A stretch of DNA of 64,000 nt from Torreya grandis (Eukaryota; Streptophyta; Pinopsida; Cupressales; Taxaceae). Of the stretch, positions 1 through 12,669 are shown one piece after another. Where the stretch lies: NCBI GenBank assembly GCA_037957365.1, contig JARHVA010008418.1, positions 334,001-398,000 on the forward strand, written 5' to 3'. Position 1 is the first letter of the stretch; each line of letters begins with the position of its first letter. The position numbers were made by a program, and so were the translations under genes. The notes beneath the pieces are model-generated. The model was not told the DNA's origin. It saw nothing but the letters and a program-made list of their open reading frames with translations, and did not search any database.

Positions 1-640
1 TATTATTAATTACTATGGTTTTAATATCATGTTATGTTAAAATGATATTATATGATGTATGTTTATTCCTTTATAGCAAATTTGAGAAAATGCATGGCCA
101 AAAATGATAATAGTTAAATAATAAAAAATGATATTTTAAGTAAGTAGATGGAAAAATAAACTTATAAAGATGTAGATATATGGATAAATGAATGTAAAAC
201 ATACCAAATTTAATTAAGATGTAAATATTAAGACAAAACACGAGATATGTAAAATATTATAAGTAAAAAATGTTAGAAATCATAGTAAAATGTAAGACAT
301 AGCGAATCATAAGATGCAAAAAATATCTGTAAGAAGAGATATCCAATGTAATAAAATGTGAAATATAATGTAATAAAGATGTGTGAAAATGTCTAAAAAT
401 GTCAACTAATGTAAGACAAATAAATTTAACTTGAATCAAAAATATGGGAATATAATAAAGAGATCATAATGAAACTACCTTAACATACATGTAAGATGGA
501 CATGGAGCAACGAAGGAGCAGTGATGGGTGAGAAATGGAAAATTAAAAACTTGCTTCAAAAATATAGAAAGCAGATGGTGATGGGGAGGGGTATAGGGTA
601 CACCAGAGTAGGGAAGTAAAAAATTATAGAGATAGGGGCC
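1..640. other. AT-rich noncoding flank
   Basis: Very AT-rich stretch with many short variants of words such as 'aaaatgt' and 'gtaagaca', most evident from 230 to 430. No reading frame with recognisable domain on either strand; short minus-strand ORFs are composition artefacts. It may be the 5' UTR of the downstream LINE or older flank; the LINE's 5' end cannot be placed. Confidence 0.5.
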
Positions 641-659
641 AGACAAAAGGAATCTTGGA

Positions 660-2040
660 AGGAGGTCCTAGTAGGTCTGACAAAGAGGACAATAGTGAGG
701 TGCTAGGTAAGATTTCTTGGAGATCTAAACTAAAAGGGACACTGGAGAAGCAAAAAATATTTCCTTCAAAATAGATTGAAACCATTAAGGATGGAAATAA
801 ATTTCACATTAAATTCTTAGACTCACTCATAAACTAATCCTCTTCTATAATGGAATATAAATTGGTGGGTAAATTCATGGGACTCAAACCAAATATTGAC
901 ACTTTTAGAGCTTGAGCCAGAGAAAAATGGAATTCTAAAGGACATAGAAATATTAGAAATGGTGAATGTTTTTTTATGATTATACTCAATAACCCATAAT
1001 ATTGTGGTCATATTTTAGTATGGGGTCCCTGGAATTTTAGAAAATCAAGCCTTTTGAAAAAATGGCACTAGGATTTAATTTGAAAATAGAAAACATCAAC
1101 TTAATGGCCATTTGTGTGTGTCTCCTTGGGATCCCAATGGAACTTTGGGAGTAAGATATATTTATTATAATTGCTAAGACATTTTTTGTACTTGATTGAT
1201 TTTGATTCAGCAATAAAATCTTGATCCATATTGGTTCATGCTTATTTTTGTGTAAAAACCTTTGTAAATCAAAAACTTCTTTCATCGGTGTTTCTACATA
1301 CCCTTTTGGAGTTAGTAATCATAAAATAGAGTTTTAAAAATAATCCCTTATTTGTGATAAATTACACAAGATGGGACATTCTTCAAATTTTTGTCTAATA
1401 GCTCTTCAACACAAATTGGCTTAGTTTAAACCCTCTTGGCATAGAAAAGGAAGTGTTTCATTCAAGGAAGCTGATAAGACTTAAAATTTAGAAGGTACAA
1501 GAGATTCAAAAAAGTATAAAGGTAAAGAGGTAATGATATATTTATAAATTACCTTAGAATTATTATTTTCAGAAGAGAGTAAGAAGGTCAAGGTATAAAA
1601 GGAAAATCAAATAAACAATATTCATGCACAAGAGCTAAACCAGATGTGCATTCTATTGAACTAGTTATATATAGGCAAAGAGAAATATTTAATTATTGAA
1701 AATATATAAAATAGGGAATAAATTAGGCAAAAAAAATACATTCTAAAATCCCCCAAATTAGTTTGAAATTCTAGCACAACTTCAATAAGATCAGGATATC
1801 TCTTAGGATCTCAATAAACCAATCAAGAAGATTTTAGGAGAAATCCATAGAGCAGACATTTTAAATTGACCATTTAATTCATCACCAAAATATTCTCAAG
1901 AAGGAGAGGTAGATTCACAAGATATTCCATCAATTACCAAACATAAATGAATTTTACTTCTATCATCACTAGAAGGGGAAATAAAGGGTCTGCTTACAAG
2001 ATGCCTCCAAAGGTCAAGAAATCAGCCAAAAAGAATTAAC
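660..2040 (+). pseudogene. LINE ORF1 (DUF4283 gag-like) remnant
   Basis: Decayed first ORF of a plant L1-type LINE; such proteins bind the LINE RNA. From about 855 to 1290, read across two frames, there are signature pieces of DUF4283: 'LVGKFMGLKPNIDTF', a 'GPW' motif near 1023, then 'MALGFNLKIENINLM' and 'GIPMELWE'. A CCHC zinc-knuckle-like pattern follows at 1353-1394 (C-DK-L-HKMG-H-SSNF-C) with the second cysteine replaced by leucine. The rest to about 2040 is a poorly conserved tail ending shortly before ORF2. Several stops and at least one frameshift make it nonfunctional. It precedes the endonuclease at 2116, the normal ORF1-ORF2 order. The start is not certain because the N-terminus is degenerate. 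Confidence 0.72.
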
Positions 2041-2115
2041 TAAAATGGAAATTGTAGATGGAATTAAATAAACACTTCCATTCAATGGATGTAATCCATA
2101 AACTTTTAGTTAATT

Positions 2116-3216
2116 ATGATGATTTTTTCTTGGAATATTAGAGGAATGCATAGTTATTCTAAGCAAAAAATGTTTAGATATTTTATAAGAAGTCACAAAC
2201 CTATTATTTTGATAATTTAAGAATCAAAAATAGAAGAAGATTACTTTAAGAATCATAAAAACACTTATTGAAATGAAGTTGGAGCAATTTATTCTAGTTT
2301 GGAAGGTGCTTTATGGGGTCTCATTACTTTCTGTGATATAAACATTTTAGTTGGGGAACTGGTCTTAAATTCTCCTAACCACTTAGTGTTTATATTCATA
2401 GATTAAATAGATTATAAGTAATGGTTATTTTCTAACATCTATGCACCTAATACAATTGTTTCTCAAAGAAAATTATGGAAGGATATTAGAGTATTTATAA
2501 ATACTTGTAAATATTTATCTTGGATCATGACTAGATATTTTAACTCTCCATTACATCCAAGGGATAAAAAAAGGTGGAAATCAAATCTTTTTAGATAGTA
2601 TGGAGGATTTTTCCTCTCTAATTTTAGATATTGGTATACTAGATATGGAATTGAAAGGCTCTAAATATACTTGAAGTAACAGGAGGTTGGGAGAAAACAT
2701 AATTCAATGTAGAATAGATAGAATTTTCATTTTTATGGATTGGTTAGCACAAAAGGATTTTATGTTAAAGGCTCTCCCCTAGATTGATTTTGATCATAAC
2801 CCACTTGAGTTGAGTAAGTGGAAACTTCTATCAAAGAGAATAGATATCCATTTTGAATGGATCATATGTGTTTTTTACATCCAAAAATTCATGACAGGGT
2901 GTTGAAATAGTAGTCACCAAGCATAAATAGCTCAACCATGTTCAAGCTAGCTAAAAAGGGAAGCAAATTAAAAATCAAATAGTGGAATAAAAAAGTATTT
3001 GTAAATGCTAATATTTAGAAAAAATCTCTAAAATCAAAATTTTATATGCTAGAATATGAGATAGAAAGAAATTGGTTTGATTTATACATTTAGAGTAGGT
3101 AAAAATAACTTATTTGTAAGTATCACACTATAGTTGTAAGGGAAGAGATTCTTCGAAGACAAAAATCAAGAAATATATGGCTCATGGGATAAGAACATTC
3201 ACTTCTTTGATATGTT
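2116..3216 (+). pseudogene. LINE ORF2, endonuclease part (5' fragment)
   Basis: N-terminal part of LINE ORF2, an APE-type endonuclease that nicks target DNA for target-primed reverse transcription. It starts at ATG 2116 or 2119 with 'IFSWNIRGMHS', the classical 'WN.RG' opening, then 'ESKIEEDYF' (catalytic-E region), 'SNIYAPN' near 2430, and 'RNxxRCRID'-like text near 2705. The linker to RT is visible at about 3140-3210 ('EEILRRQKSRN', then '(K)NIHFFDM'). Multiple stops and frameshifts are present. The frame is cut at 3216 by element A and resumes at 19415; reading across one copy of the 5-bp target duplication continues the linker in a sensible way, which supports the junction. Confidence 0.8.
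3212..3216. repeat. Target site duplication of element A, left
   Basis: ATGTT immediately left of the 5' LTR of element A. The partner right of the 3' LTR is ATGTC at 19415-19419 (4 of 5 identical). Both lie inside the LINE reading frame. Confidence 0.75.
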
Positions 3217-3523
3217 TGTAGACACTAAAAAATTGCACACACGGTCCTAATCATTACAATACCTTTGGTTTCTCTTAAACCTCTATCAACTACACCTATA
3301 AGTTCGATGAACCTACCTTGCCTAACCTACTTACCTAATCTATAGTCAAGTTAGTCACTTGTCTAGCTTAACTCACCTTTTCACCCATTTTAACCTATCT
3401 TTTTCTTACATCCTCAACTGGTGATGATTAGGGTGACTAGTGACAGTCACCCCAACCAGTGATGATCAAGATGGATAGCCTGGACTATTCATATAACCTA
3501 CATACAAACCACCACCTTGATTT

Positions 3524-3531
3524 TATAAATA
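3524..3531 (+). promoter_or_regulatory. Candidate TATA box in LTR of A
   Basis: TATAAATA about 310 bp into the LTR, the only strong TATA-type match seen in U3. The 3' LTR carries the decayed form 'ctaaatata' at the matching place. Transcription start not determinable from sequence alone. Confidence 0.5.
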
Positions 3532-3879
3532 CAGTAGTCTAAATCTAGTTGTGAGCCCTTTTCATGGATGACTTATATTTAGAAGCCTTCTTCAAGTCTA
3601 GTTTAGACAACCACTTCCACCTCTTGCTTATGCCTATAAGAGAGAGAGGCCTAGGAGGTCAAACCATTTACAATTGTTATCAAGAGCTCTTTATATCTAT
3701 AATCTCTTTTTGTAGGTTAATCACGTCAATCCACATTATCAAGTGCTACCATCCATCACATAGGGAGCCTACTTACTATTGACTCTCCACTAAGCTCTCA
3801 AGTACCATTGTGTTACTAAAATCAACCTAGATTCCACCAATAGGTAAATCTACATCAACAACCCACCACCTAATTTTTG

Positions 3880-4491
3880 GTAAGGCAAGTATTCATTTTA
3901 TTGTATTCTTTTACCAAGTTTTTATTCCAAGCCTAAGCTATCTCTTTAAATCTACTTCCCAGATCCAACCAATCAGCAAAACCCAAACCCTAGTTTCACT
4001 TCTAGATTCACTAATAGGCAACTGGTGATGGTTACCTAACTGGTGATGGTTACCCTTAATTAGAGATGGTCACCTGAATGATGATGATTTCCATTAACTA
4101 GTGATGGTCACCTATGGTGCCAAAAACTAGAAAGCTAATTTGACCCTTTTACACCCAACAAATTCAGTTTTCTATGTCCCTACCGATTCATAGGCCCCTT
4201 TTTGATTTTCTAAGCCATACCCCAACCTATTAGTACTATACTAATTATTTTATCATTAATTCAATCATTTCTAGTCTCTTTTCTAAACAAGCTTTTCTTT
4301 TATTCATTTTTAGTAATCTTATATAATTGATGCAAGGATATCCTTTCCAATTTTATCAACTTGATTGTTTAAAATAGGTGGATTGACAACCCTTAAGGAA
4401 CCTGTCACTTCCAAGATCTAGCTCCTACTAGGAAATCCACACAACTATCCATCTAACAAATAAGTTTGCTTCAGTGCTTTCATATTTACAG
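3880..4491 (+). other. Putative intron inside 5' LTR of A
   Basis: Donor-like 'ttttg|gtaagg' at 3880 and acceptor-like 'catatttacag|gtcat' ending at 4491. The same donor and acceptor positions recur in the 3' LTR (near 18660 and 19272) and in the LTRs of element D (45101-45773), where flanking exon text 'cagccaaagagga' or 'aagccaaagagga' is conserved. Conservation between diverged relatives is the main argument; no transcript evidence. Confidence 0.4.
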
Positions 4492-4636
4492 GTCATACTC
4501 CCAAGCCAAAGAGGATCTCTTCATAGTCTTCTAATTCAATGCATGAATAAACAAATAGGTATTCCTACCACAACCCATATTGAGTTTATTTTCTCTCTTT
4601 CTCTATAACTTAAGTGAAAATTTACATGAAACATTA

Positions 4637-4654
4637 TGGCACACCCGATGGGAC
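4637..4654 (+). other. Primer binding site of A
   Basis: TGGCACACCCGATGGGAC begins 3 bp after the LTR. It differs by two transitions from the PBS of element D (TGGCACGCCCGGTGGGAC). The implied tRNA 3' end resembles an arginine tRNA, as described for Ogre/Tat elements; the tRNA identity is recalled, not checked. Confidence 0.75.
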
Positions 4655-5343
4655 CTAGAGTCTTTACTCATGTTTTCTTTGAATTTGTATGCTCTTATCT
4701 CTATCTGTGCTCATATTTAAAACTAAAATTTCTTTTGGGCTTAAAATCAACTGCATCCATTTCTTGATTCTAAAATTAGTTTACTTGGAATTAAATCACA
4801 ATAATATTATCATAGCACCACTTTTATTGCACGCACTAGCCAAACCACTTTCATCAAATAAACATCAAAATAATTTGAGACAAAGCTCAACTAAGATTTC
4901 ATCACCTAACAGTCACCTTACCCATTCCTGACAATCCTACCAGGAGGTCATCACCAAGAGGAGAACCAACTTAGCTCTTTGGTTGAGTATAAAATTTGGA
5001 TATCAATATATATTGGCTAAGCACCTGACACCCTTATAATTGTGGGACTATGAAGTGAGTGGGTAGGCCCTAATACCAAGCCACATATTTATTCCAATAA
5101 ATCTTATTTTGAGCACTTAAACAACCCAAAACCAACCATATACTACTTTTATAGTACCTAATCTACAAGAAAACTTCTACCACACATTCTCATAAATTAA
5201 GGCATAAACCAAAAGTGAGATTAAAACTAACCTCTAGGATTAATGTAATTCATAGTGTGTGTCTATATTTCCTTGATCATTTTATTATCTTCTTCTTGTT
5301 TGAGTGGTGAGTTTATTCTTGTTTTCTCTCCACTTTTTCTTGT
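4655..5343 (+). other. Untranslated leader of A
   Basis: Noncoding leader between PBS and the gag start. It aligns by eye with the leader of element D (for example 'ggaccta', 'caaagctcaactaagatttcatcacc', 'tggctaagc'). Short ORFs here have no recognisable domain. Confidence 0.6.
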
Positions 5344-8300
5344 ATGGTTCTCACTCATCAACAATGAAGAGACCTAATAGAACAAAACCCATCACTTAAA
5401 TCAACCTCTTCAACCTCCTCATCTATGGATTATGTCTCTGAGGTAGAAGATTCACCTCATCTATTGGGATGCCCTACTTTCCTTGGGTATTTCCCCAAGG
5501 AGACATGGATTTTACCACCTTCCTAGACAAAAATCCAATGGCCCTTTAGCACTACCTTAACACCTCCCCTCACCATGTCCCAGTCTCAACTCCACCTCAA
5601 GATCTTCCTTATGGCATGTCATCCCATCTTATGAAGGGTATCCCCATTGTCATGGCCATCACCCAACCTTAAACCACCCAAGCATCTTCATCTACTAATC
5701 CCTTTGACTCTATGGCTAAGAACCAACCTATCCAACTGTTCAGTCATTACTCTTACACAATCCACCCCTACTAATGACTCCTCTATCGTAGGGAAAACCC
5801 AACCATTGACCCATCATACCCCACTTATAGCTAGAGCACCCATTATCAACATTACCAATCTCCCCTCTATCAAACCTAACCCATCAGTTAATATCTCTTT
5901 ACCAAGTTTGGGGGTATCTATCCCTTTTACTTTACCACACATTATCACAAAGGTCACTACCTCCCCTCTTGTCACTAATCCAACTAATACCCATTCCCAA
6001 TATATAGGGACTTCTTAGTAGTTACCCATTGCATCCAGTCTAGGATACACCCCTAACCAACAAGGGTATGTACCCACTACCCAACCACCATCATCTACCT
6101 ACCCTACCTAGCCTTTAGCATCCACATTCTAATATGTGGTAGCCTCTCAGCCACCAAGAAATTATAAATGTGTTTCCTAACCCCATCCACAATATCATCC
6201 TTAAAATCTTTTTGGTGTGCCACCTCAAACCAACCTAATGAAAATTCTCATGGATAAGATGACCAACCTTGAGTCATCCATTTCAGGATCTTATAACATC
6301 CTATCCTATGATTAGATTTGTAATGAACCTATTCATCCTTTTGTCCCCATTAGACCTTACCCCCTCATTATGAGCTTCTAAAATTTACCAAATTTCAAAA
6401 CAAGGAGGATCCCTTGTAACACCTTAGGTATTTTAGGCATGTATGTTATATGATTGCTTATGATGATTCCCTCCTCTGAACCTTTCCCATGTCTTTATCT
6501 AGTCCAACACTTGACTAGTATAGTGCCCTTACCAATAATTCCATCTTTTCATTCACCCAACTATCACAAGTCTTCTTGGATCCCTTTTCCATTAACATTT
6601 TCAAGAAGGTCTCTATCACAGACCTCTATTCTATCATACAATTTGATGATGTGTCCATTGATAATTTTGTCACCCCTTGGAGAAGCTTGATTAATAAACT
6701 TTCATTTTCCTTACCTCAAATTAAACTTATAAAACTTTTTTCTAGATCTTATGACAAACATATATCTTCTACACTACATGTCTATATATTTAGAACCTTT
6801 GATGAGGATTTTACCATGGCACATAAGATGTAAAATTGGGCCATAGTTGAGGGTAAATTAAAGTTACAAAACAATAACTCTACCTTCATGACCAATAAAA
6901 CCTCTTCCTCCAAACTAGAAAACCAAGCCAATACAAAAACCAAGACCAGGGGAACCATGAATGTCATCATCTTTAAAAATACCCCTCCATCCAATATCAA
7001 TCAACAAAATTCTCACATTTCCTCTAATCAAAATACAAGGAACCCAAACTTATGTAACCAAAAATAATTCACTCCACTTGGAGAATATTATACCTTGGTT
7101 CTAGAGAAGCTACTAAAAGCTAACCTTATACAACTTCTACCTATCAAACCTCCCCAGCAATTTAATTCTTCTCATCAAGAACTTACTTCATAAATGAGAA
7201 TGATTTCTATAATTTTCATCAAGTAATTAGACATGACACTAGCTGATGTAATACTTTCAAGAATATTGTTTAGAGTCTTATCGACAAAGGGAAAATCATG
7301 TTGGATAATCCCAATGCCCCTCAAAACCAAGATCTTAAAATCTTTAGGAAACCTTTTCCCAACCATGCCCCTATCAAAGCTAAGACCACATAGGCTGAGT
7401 GATCTCATAATGCCCATATAGTCAACATGGTCTTCAATACACCTACCCATGAGGACCCAATTAGTCAATCTACTCATTCCTCTCTTGCTTCACGTATTAA
7501 GGTCATAGAGTAACCTTACCCTCCTTTGGATAGCCAAACCAAAGAATTTACTTTCTCCCTAGCTACCATCATAGAAGTCTTGGAATCATCACATACTACC
7601 TCAACTAGCACATTTAGACAAATCAGCATTCCTAATTTGCCACCTCCACTAACTACCAAATAAACTTCCAAACTTGTGGACATCATCCCTAGAGGAGAAG
7701 TAGTTCCACTTGAACCTTTAATGGAGGAGATATATATCCCAACCCTACCTCCCTCACATTAATAGATCAACCAGCCTACCAAAAATCTTACCCAGCCTAT
7801 AAGTCTCTCTATTGCACCACTACCCATGAATTAAGACCAATACACAAACATTTTTCCACATTAGTGCAAAAACTGGGATTTGCCTTAAAACCAGACATGG
7901 ATCAAACCAATTTTTGGTAATAGTTAGGGCTTCCCTCCATTAACACACATGAACCTTTTATCACACCTATAACCAACCAATCCATCATCTCTCTAATGCC
8001 TCTTAAACTAATTCAAACCTCTAACAACCCCCTAACTTCTTAGTCAACCAAAGTAGCCACCACCTCACCAAACAAACCTTTCAAAACTCTTGGTGCATTC
8101 CCTTCTCAAAGTTTGGTTCACCCATTATTAAAATTAGACATAACTTCACCTAACCCTATATCCAAGTCTTAACCCACACCAACCAAGAGGACAAAAGAAT
8201 CAAAAAGACATATGATTGAGCCTCTACCTCCTTCTGCCTTGCCCTTTATAATAGGGCCTCACCTTTACACTTTGCCTAAAAATAAAACCCCTTTCAACAT

Positions 8301-9080
8301 ATGTCACCTACTACCATTGATTACACCAACATATTTATTAGTTGATATGTTGGTCCTTCCCAGATCACAACCAATCAGACTACCAAATTTGACCACCCCA
8401 GCTACCAACATACCCATACCAAAACCATCAACTAGAAACACCACCTTACCCAAACCATCTCTCATTACACCTATTACCACCAACACAACCATCTTATCAA
8501 CCAATAACATGATCCCTAAACCTTTATAACCTCTAAAAGAATCATATACAACCATCCTTAAAATATTAATGTAGACCTCCTACCTCACATTACCTCCCAT
8601 CAAACCTTTTGACCCTCTTGGTTTGAAGCTGACCTGGTATAATGACCATTAAAGTTTATCCTATCAAAAGACACTTAGGCATGACAAAGAGAATTATAAA
8701 TCCCTCCAAGACATTATCCACCAAATCTATGACAAGGATTATCTTTTGGTAGATGACCTACCACTGATTTATCTACCATTAAAACCAACAAATAGCTAGC
8801 AACACATTCTTAATCCCCCATTCTCACCTCAAAGTGAGAGAATCTACCCAACCCCCATCCCACCTTCCCCCTCTATCCATACCATTAATATGGTCACAAT
8901 ATCACAAAAAAAGGATAAAGGGAAGGCCAAAGAATCAATTCGATGGACATACACACCAAATCACCCTATACCAAACCAAACCCAAACCTCCATGCTTGTG
9001 TCTAAGCCCAAAGTTACTATCTTAGGCACATTAGAGGCTAACCCCTCGAAATCCATCAGGAATATTAAACAACTCCACTA
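5344..9080 (+). pseudogene. gag: gag pseudogene of element A
   Basis: Decayed Tat-type gag, the capsid and nucleocapsid precursor. ATG 5344 starts 'MVLTHQQ', equivalent to 'MVLTHSQ' at the start of gag in element D. A long Pro/Ser/Thr-rich N-terminal segment (to about 6230) is followed by the capsid-like part near 6270-6840, matching D across frames ('SFSLPQIKLIKLFS', 'TFDEDFTMAHKM'). The histidine motif of the C-terminal part is at about 7200-7330: 'RHDT', 'NTFKNIV' and 'LDNPNAP', again parallel to D. More than a dozen stops and frameshifts abolish function. The end against the protease was set by alignment with D. Confidence 0.75.
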
Positions 9081-10590
9081 AACCCCTTCTAAAATGAGAC
9101 TTTATGAGCTCATTTATACCTCACCTTACCATTTTTAGGCCATGATCAAGGCTATGCAGGCCATGGAAATCAAACCAAGGGATTCCTAACCCAAAGAGGC
9201 CTTCATTGGTGCTCTCTAAATCTCCACCCTTGTTACCTTCAAGGACTAAAAGATCCATTCTATCCACCCTAAAGACCAAGATCCCCCTCTTTTTATTATA
9301 TCCCACATAAACCAAACCCACATCAAATGGATCATGGTTGATGGTGGGGCCAGTATCAACATCATCTCTTCCCATGCCTATATACAACTCAAGCTATCAA
9401 ACAATGTCATGTCCAAAACTTCAGTCATCCTTAGATATTTTAAATGATACTATGACCACTACCTTGGGAACCATTGTCCTTCATATTTAGCTAGGACCTT
9501 TCACACTCCCTACACTCTTCTATGTGGTCAAATGTGAGTTTTAGTACAATGTTTTACTAGGGAGACCTTGGATCTAAGCCATGGGTTGTGTACCTTCCAC
9601 CCTCCATCATTGCGTTAAGTTTGAACATGAAGGTTAGGTTGTTACATTAAAAGATAACCCTATCCCTTTTACATGATGTAATATGACCTACTAACCTAAT
9701 GAAATTCTTATTCCCCTATCCAAATCATTGCAAATAACCACCATCAAACACTCACCCATAGAAGCTAAAGTAATTACTTCTTCCCCTTTCACTAAGGCCT
9801 CTACCAATTTATCTATCCCTATGAACCAGATACGCATCACTGGTCCATTAGAACCTACCTTCCAATGCCTCACCCTTGGATAATATTATCTCCTCACCCT
9901 TGATGCCCTCCTTACTCCCCAAGAATATGGGAAACTTAACCACGAACTATGTTATGACCCCAACATTTCAGCCATTACCCCCTTAGGGCCCCTAAGTTGT
10001 CAAACGCACTTTATCTATGGGGAAATTGACAAGCCACTTGACACTACCATCACTCTCTCTCCACCTCAACCATTTACCTCCACCTTCTCTTATTTGGATA
10101 ACCCAAACTATACCTTCATAATATTGCCTAGAAGGAATTTAGTTTAGCATGATATGAGCATGGCCCACACATGTTAACCTTGATTGAGACCTAAAATCCC
10201 CATGAGAAGCATATCCTCAACTTCATTTTACCCGATAAGAGGAAATATAAACAAACTATCCCTACCTTAGTTAAAGAAGAAATCCCTTCCTCACCGACAC
10301 CCCCTCCACCTATGGGTGAGTATGAGGGCATTATCCCACCCAAAAAAAAAATTCATTAACATGATTACCCTTAGCCCCCTAATTTATCAAAAGGGAGGGG
10401 TATTTATATACATCCCTTTGACCCATCTTGAACTCATGGGAGAATACTCTCCTACCATTAACACTATTTAGTTTCAGGATGATGATGTTATTATCACCTA
10501 CCTTAGTGCATCGAATTCTTCCATCCATAAATATTTACCTCAAAAAAACTCAACAATGTTAAATGAATCTACCATGAACATTGACATAAC
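9081..10590 (+). pseudogene. pol: Protease and linker of element A
   Basis: Aspartic protease region of the retrotransposon. 'MRLYELIYTSP' at about 9094 matches 'MSLYDLIQTSP' in D. The active-site motif is at about 9325-9370: 'MVDGGASINIIS', where this lineage has D-G-G-A in place of the usual D-T/S-G-A. The downstream 'LARTFHTP..L' and 'RPW' or 'HGLCTFHP' text matches D at 52290-52400. The remainder is a variable linker to RT. Stops and frameshifts throughout. A run of ten A at 10341-10350 lies where one more base change would move the frame. Confidence 0.68.
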
Positions 10591-10599
10591 CACTCTAAG

Positions 10600-11520
10600 C
10601 AACCCCCATATCATCAAACTTGGCCAAACTCTCACCTCCAAGGAACTATAGGACTTATTTACCTTCTTTCAAGACCATAGTATTGCATTTGCCTAGTCAT
10701 ATTCTAACATACCTAGTATTAGCCTAGCCATCACCACCCACAACATTGTAACTAATCATGAAACCAAACCTATTAAACAAAAACTTTGCCAAATGCACAC
10801 TTGCATAGCCCTCCTTGTCAAAGAATATCTTCAACACCTCCTCTCTATAAACTTTATTCAACCCATCAATTATCCCCAATGGATTCTAAACATCATGCCT
10901 ATCACTAAATCCATATGGGGACTATGTATCTATCTAGACTTTCATGGCCTCAACCTCACCTACCCAAAAGATGACTTTAATCTACCTAGCATTGAACAAC
11001 TTTTTGATCTTACAGTAGACCATGAGATTTTGTCACTCATGGATGGATTCTTAGGTTATAATCAGATTTTGATTACCCCTAAAGATTAGCATAAAACTAC
11101 CTTTATCACCCCATAGGGTAATTTCTATTATAGATTCATGCCTTTTAGTCTTAATATTGCTAGTGCAACCTACCAATGTGCTATGAATTATATTTTTCAT
11201 GACCTTATCCATATAATTGTTGAAGACTATGTGGACAACCTTCTCAAGAAGTCCAAGCTTTGTAAAAACCATTTAGTCATTCTCAAGATTATCTTTGAGA
11301 AACTTATCCATTATCACATTGACCTCAATCCCAATAAAGTATTTTTGGGGTCTTTTTAGGCAAACTTCTTAGCTTCATCATTCCCTCCAAGGAATCGATG
11401 TGGATCTAACCAAAATCAACTACATCCTTGAGATGTACACCCTAACCAATCTTAAATAACTCTATAGCTTGTAGGAGAAACTTTAATCCATTTATCATTT
11501 CATCTCCCAACTCTTTGATT
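10600..11520 (+). pseudogene. pol: Reverse transcriptase of element A
   Basis: RT domain of Ty3/Gypsy type, which copies element RNA to DNA. Visible blocks: 'NFIQPINYPQWI' (fingers) near 10850, 'LNLTYPKDDFNLPSIEQL' near 10950, 'LSLMDGFLGYNQILI' near 11030 with the first catalytic Asp, 'TTFITP' and 'MPFSL' near 11140, and 'VEDYVDNLLKKSK' near 11220. The catalytic YVDD is changed to YVDN, so one metal-binding Asp is lost. Stops interrupt the frame near 11087, 11116 and 11358. Continuous with RNase H downstream. Confidence 0.85.
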
Positions 11521-11529
11521 GGTGTAAAC

Positions 11530-12080
11530 CCTTCCACACCTCTTGAAAAAGGACATCTATTTCACATGGAATGTCGATTGTCAAAAGGAATTTGATGTAC
11601 TCAAAGAGTACATGTTATCTCCACCTATCCTTACACCTCCTAAATATGGCCAACCTTTTTACCTCTATATCTCTACCATATATCACTCCCTAGGGGAAAT
11701 GTTTTCCCATTGAGATGAACAACATAAGGAGTAAGTCATCTATTACATTAGATACACACTTGTCAAATATGAGACTCAATACACATGTTGAGAAATTATG
11801 TTTGGACCTAGTATTCATAGCTTCCAAACTTCACCACAACCTTCTTAACCACAAAACTTTTGTCATAACCAATACCAACCCCCTCAAATACATACACTCT
11901 AAACCATACTAGAACTAGCATATGGATAAGTGGATCATGATTTTAACTAAGTTTGAACTTGAGTTCCTCTAGTATAAATAAATCAAGGGGAAATTAATTA
12001 CCAACCAACTAGTTGAGTCACCCCTAGCAAACAATCAACCTCTCCCTCTAGAATTTCTAGATGAGTCAATCACAAGTCTA
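11530..12080 (+). pseudogene. pol: RNase H (Ty3-type) of element A
   Basis: Region following RT that aligns with the D RNase H: 'HVEKLCLDLVFIASKLHHNL' (11785 on), 'KTFVITNTNPLKYIHSKPY' ending at the stop near 11910. In D the corresponding text is 'HIEKLYLALVFSATKL' and 'THTDPLKYMHSKPY'; A has lost the Asp in that last motif (N instead). The 5' half is frameshifted. Tat elements are known for a degenerate first RNase H compensated by the second one downstream. Confidence 0.7.
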
Positions 12081-12110
12081 TCTCAAGTAGATTTCACTAA
12101 TCAAGTAACA

Positions 12111-12500
12111 ATGTTTTTTTATGGTTCCAAATGTCAACATGGTGGGGGATTTGGTATAATCCTTGTCCTCCTTATCATTGAACCACTTCCTTTGTCATTT
12201 AAACTCAACTTCAAATGTACAAACAATGTGGCTGGGTACGAATCCCTAGTAATAGGTCTCCAAACTACCCTAGACTTAAGAGTCAAAACAATCAATATCT
12301 TTGGATACTCCTAGCTTGTGGTCAACCAAGTCAACAACATTTACTAGTGTAAGAATGAAATGATGCAATTGCATAAAAAACTCATCACAAAACTCTTAGC
12401 CTCATTCAAACACTACCATATTCAAACCACCCCTCAGTCTACCAATAAGTTTATTGATGCCATGGCTTCTCTTGCCTCTCAAATCCTGTCAGCACCCTTA
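12111..12500 (+). pseudogene. pol: Additional RNase H of element A
   Basis: Second RNase H that marks the Tat lineage. 'MFFYGSKCQHGGGFGIIL' opens it (the catalytic Asp of 'FFDGSK' is Tyr here), then 'CTNNVAGYESLVIGL' (Glu retained), 'INIFGYS' (Asp of 'FGDS' lost to Tyr), a TAG, and 'NKFIDAMASLASQIL'. Two of the catalytic acids are therefore gone. Intact equivalent at 54883-55260 in D. Confidence 0.8.
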
Positions 12501-12669
12501 GACTCTAAACTATTAGTCATTTTACATTACCTCACTAAACCTTCCTACACCAAATCAAACACTCCAACCATCTTTTGTGTGGAGGAAATTATGCCTGACC
12601 TTTGGTATAAGCAAACCCTGAACTACCTACACCTTGGCATAGTTCCCTCGAGCCTCTCTAGGAATGCCC

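Larger units (their letters stand above)
3217..4633 (+). repeat. 5' LTR of element A
   Basis: 1417 bp, starting TGTAGACACT and ending GAAACA just 3 bp before the PBS. It matches 18000-19414 along its whole length. It contains a TATA-like box, a putative intron, and two arrays of 'GGTGATGGT(C/T)ACC'-like motifs (about 3418-3475 and 4020-4115). Confidence 0.92.

Noticed and set aside
8304..8555. Minus-strand ORFs opposite gag of A (also 49094-49300 and 49804-50115 opposite gag of D)
   Set aside because: Shadows of the Pro/Ser/Thr-rich sense frame; no recognisable domain.
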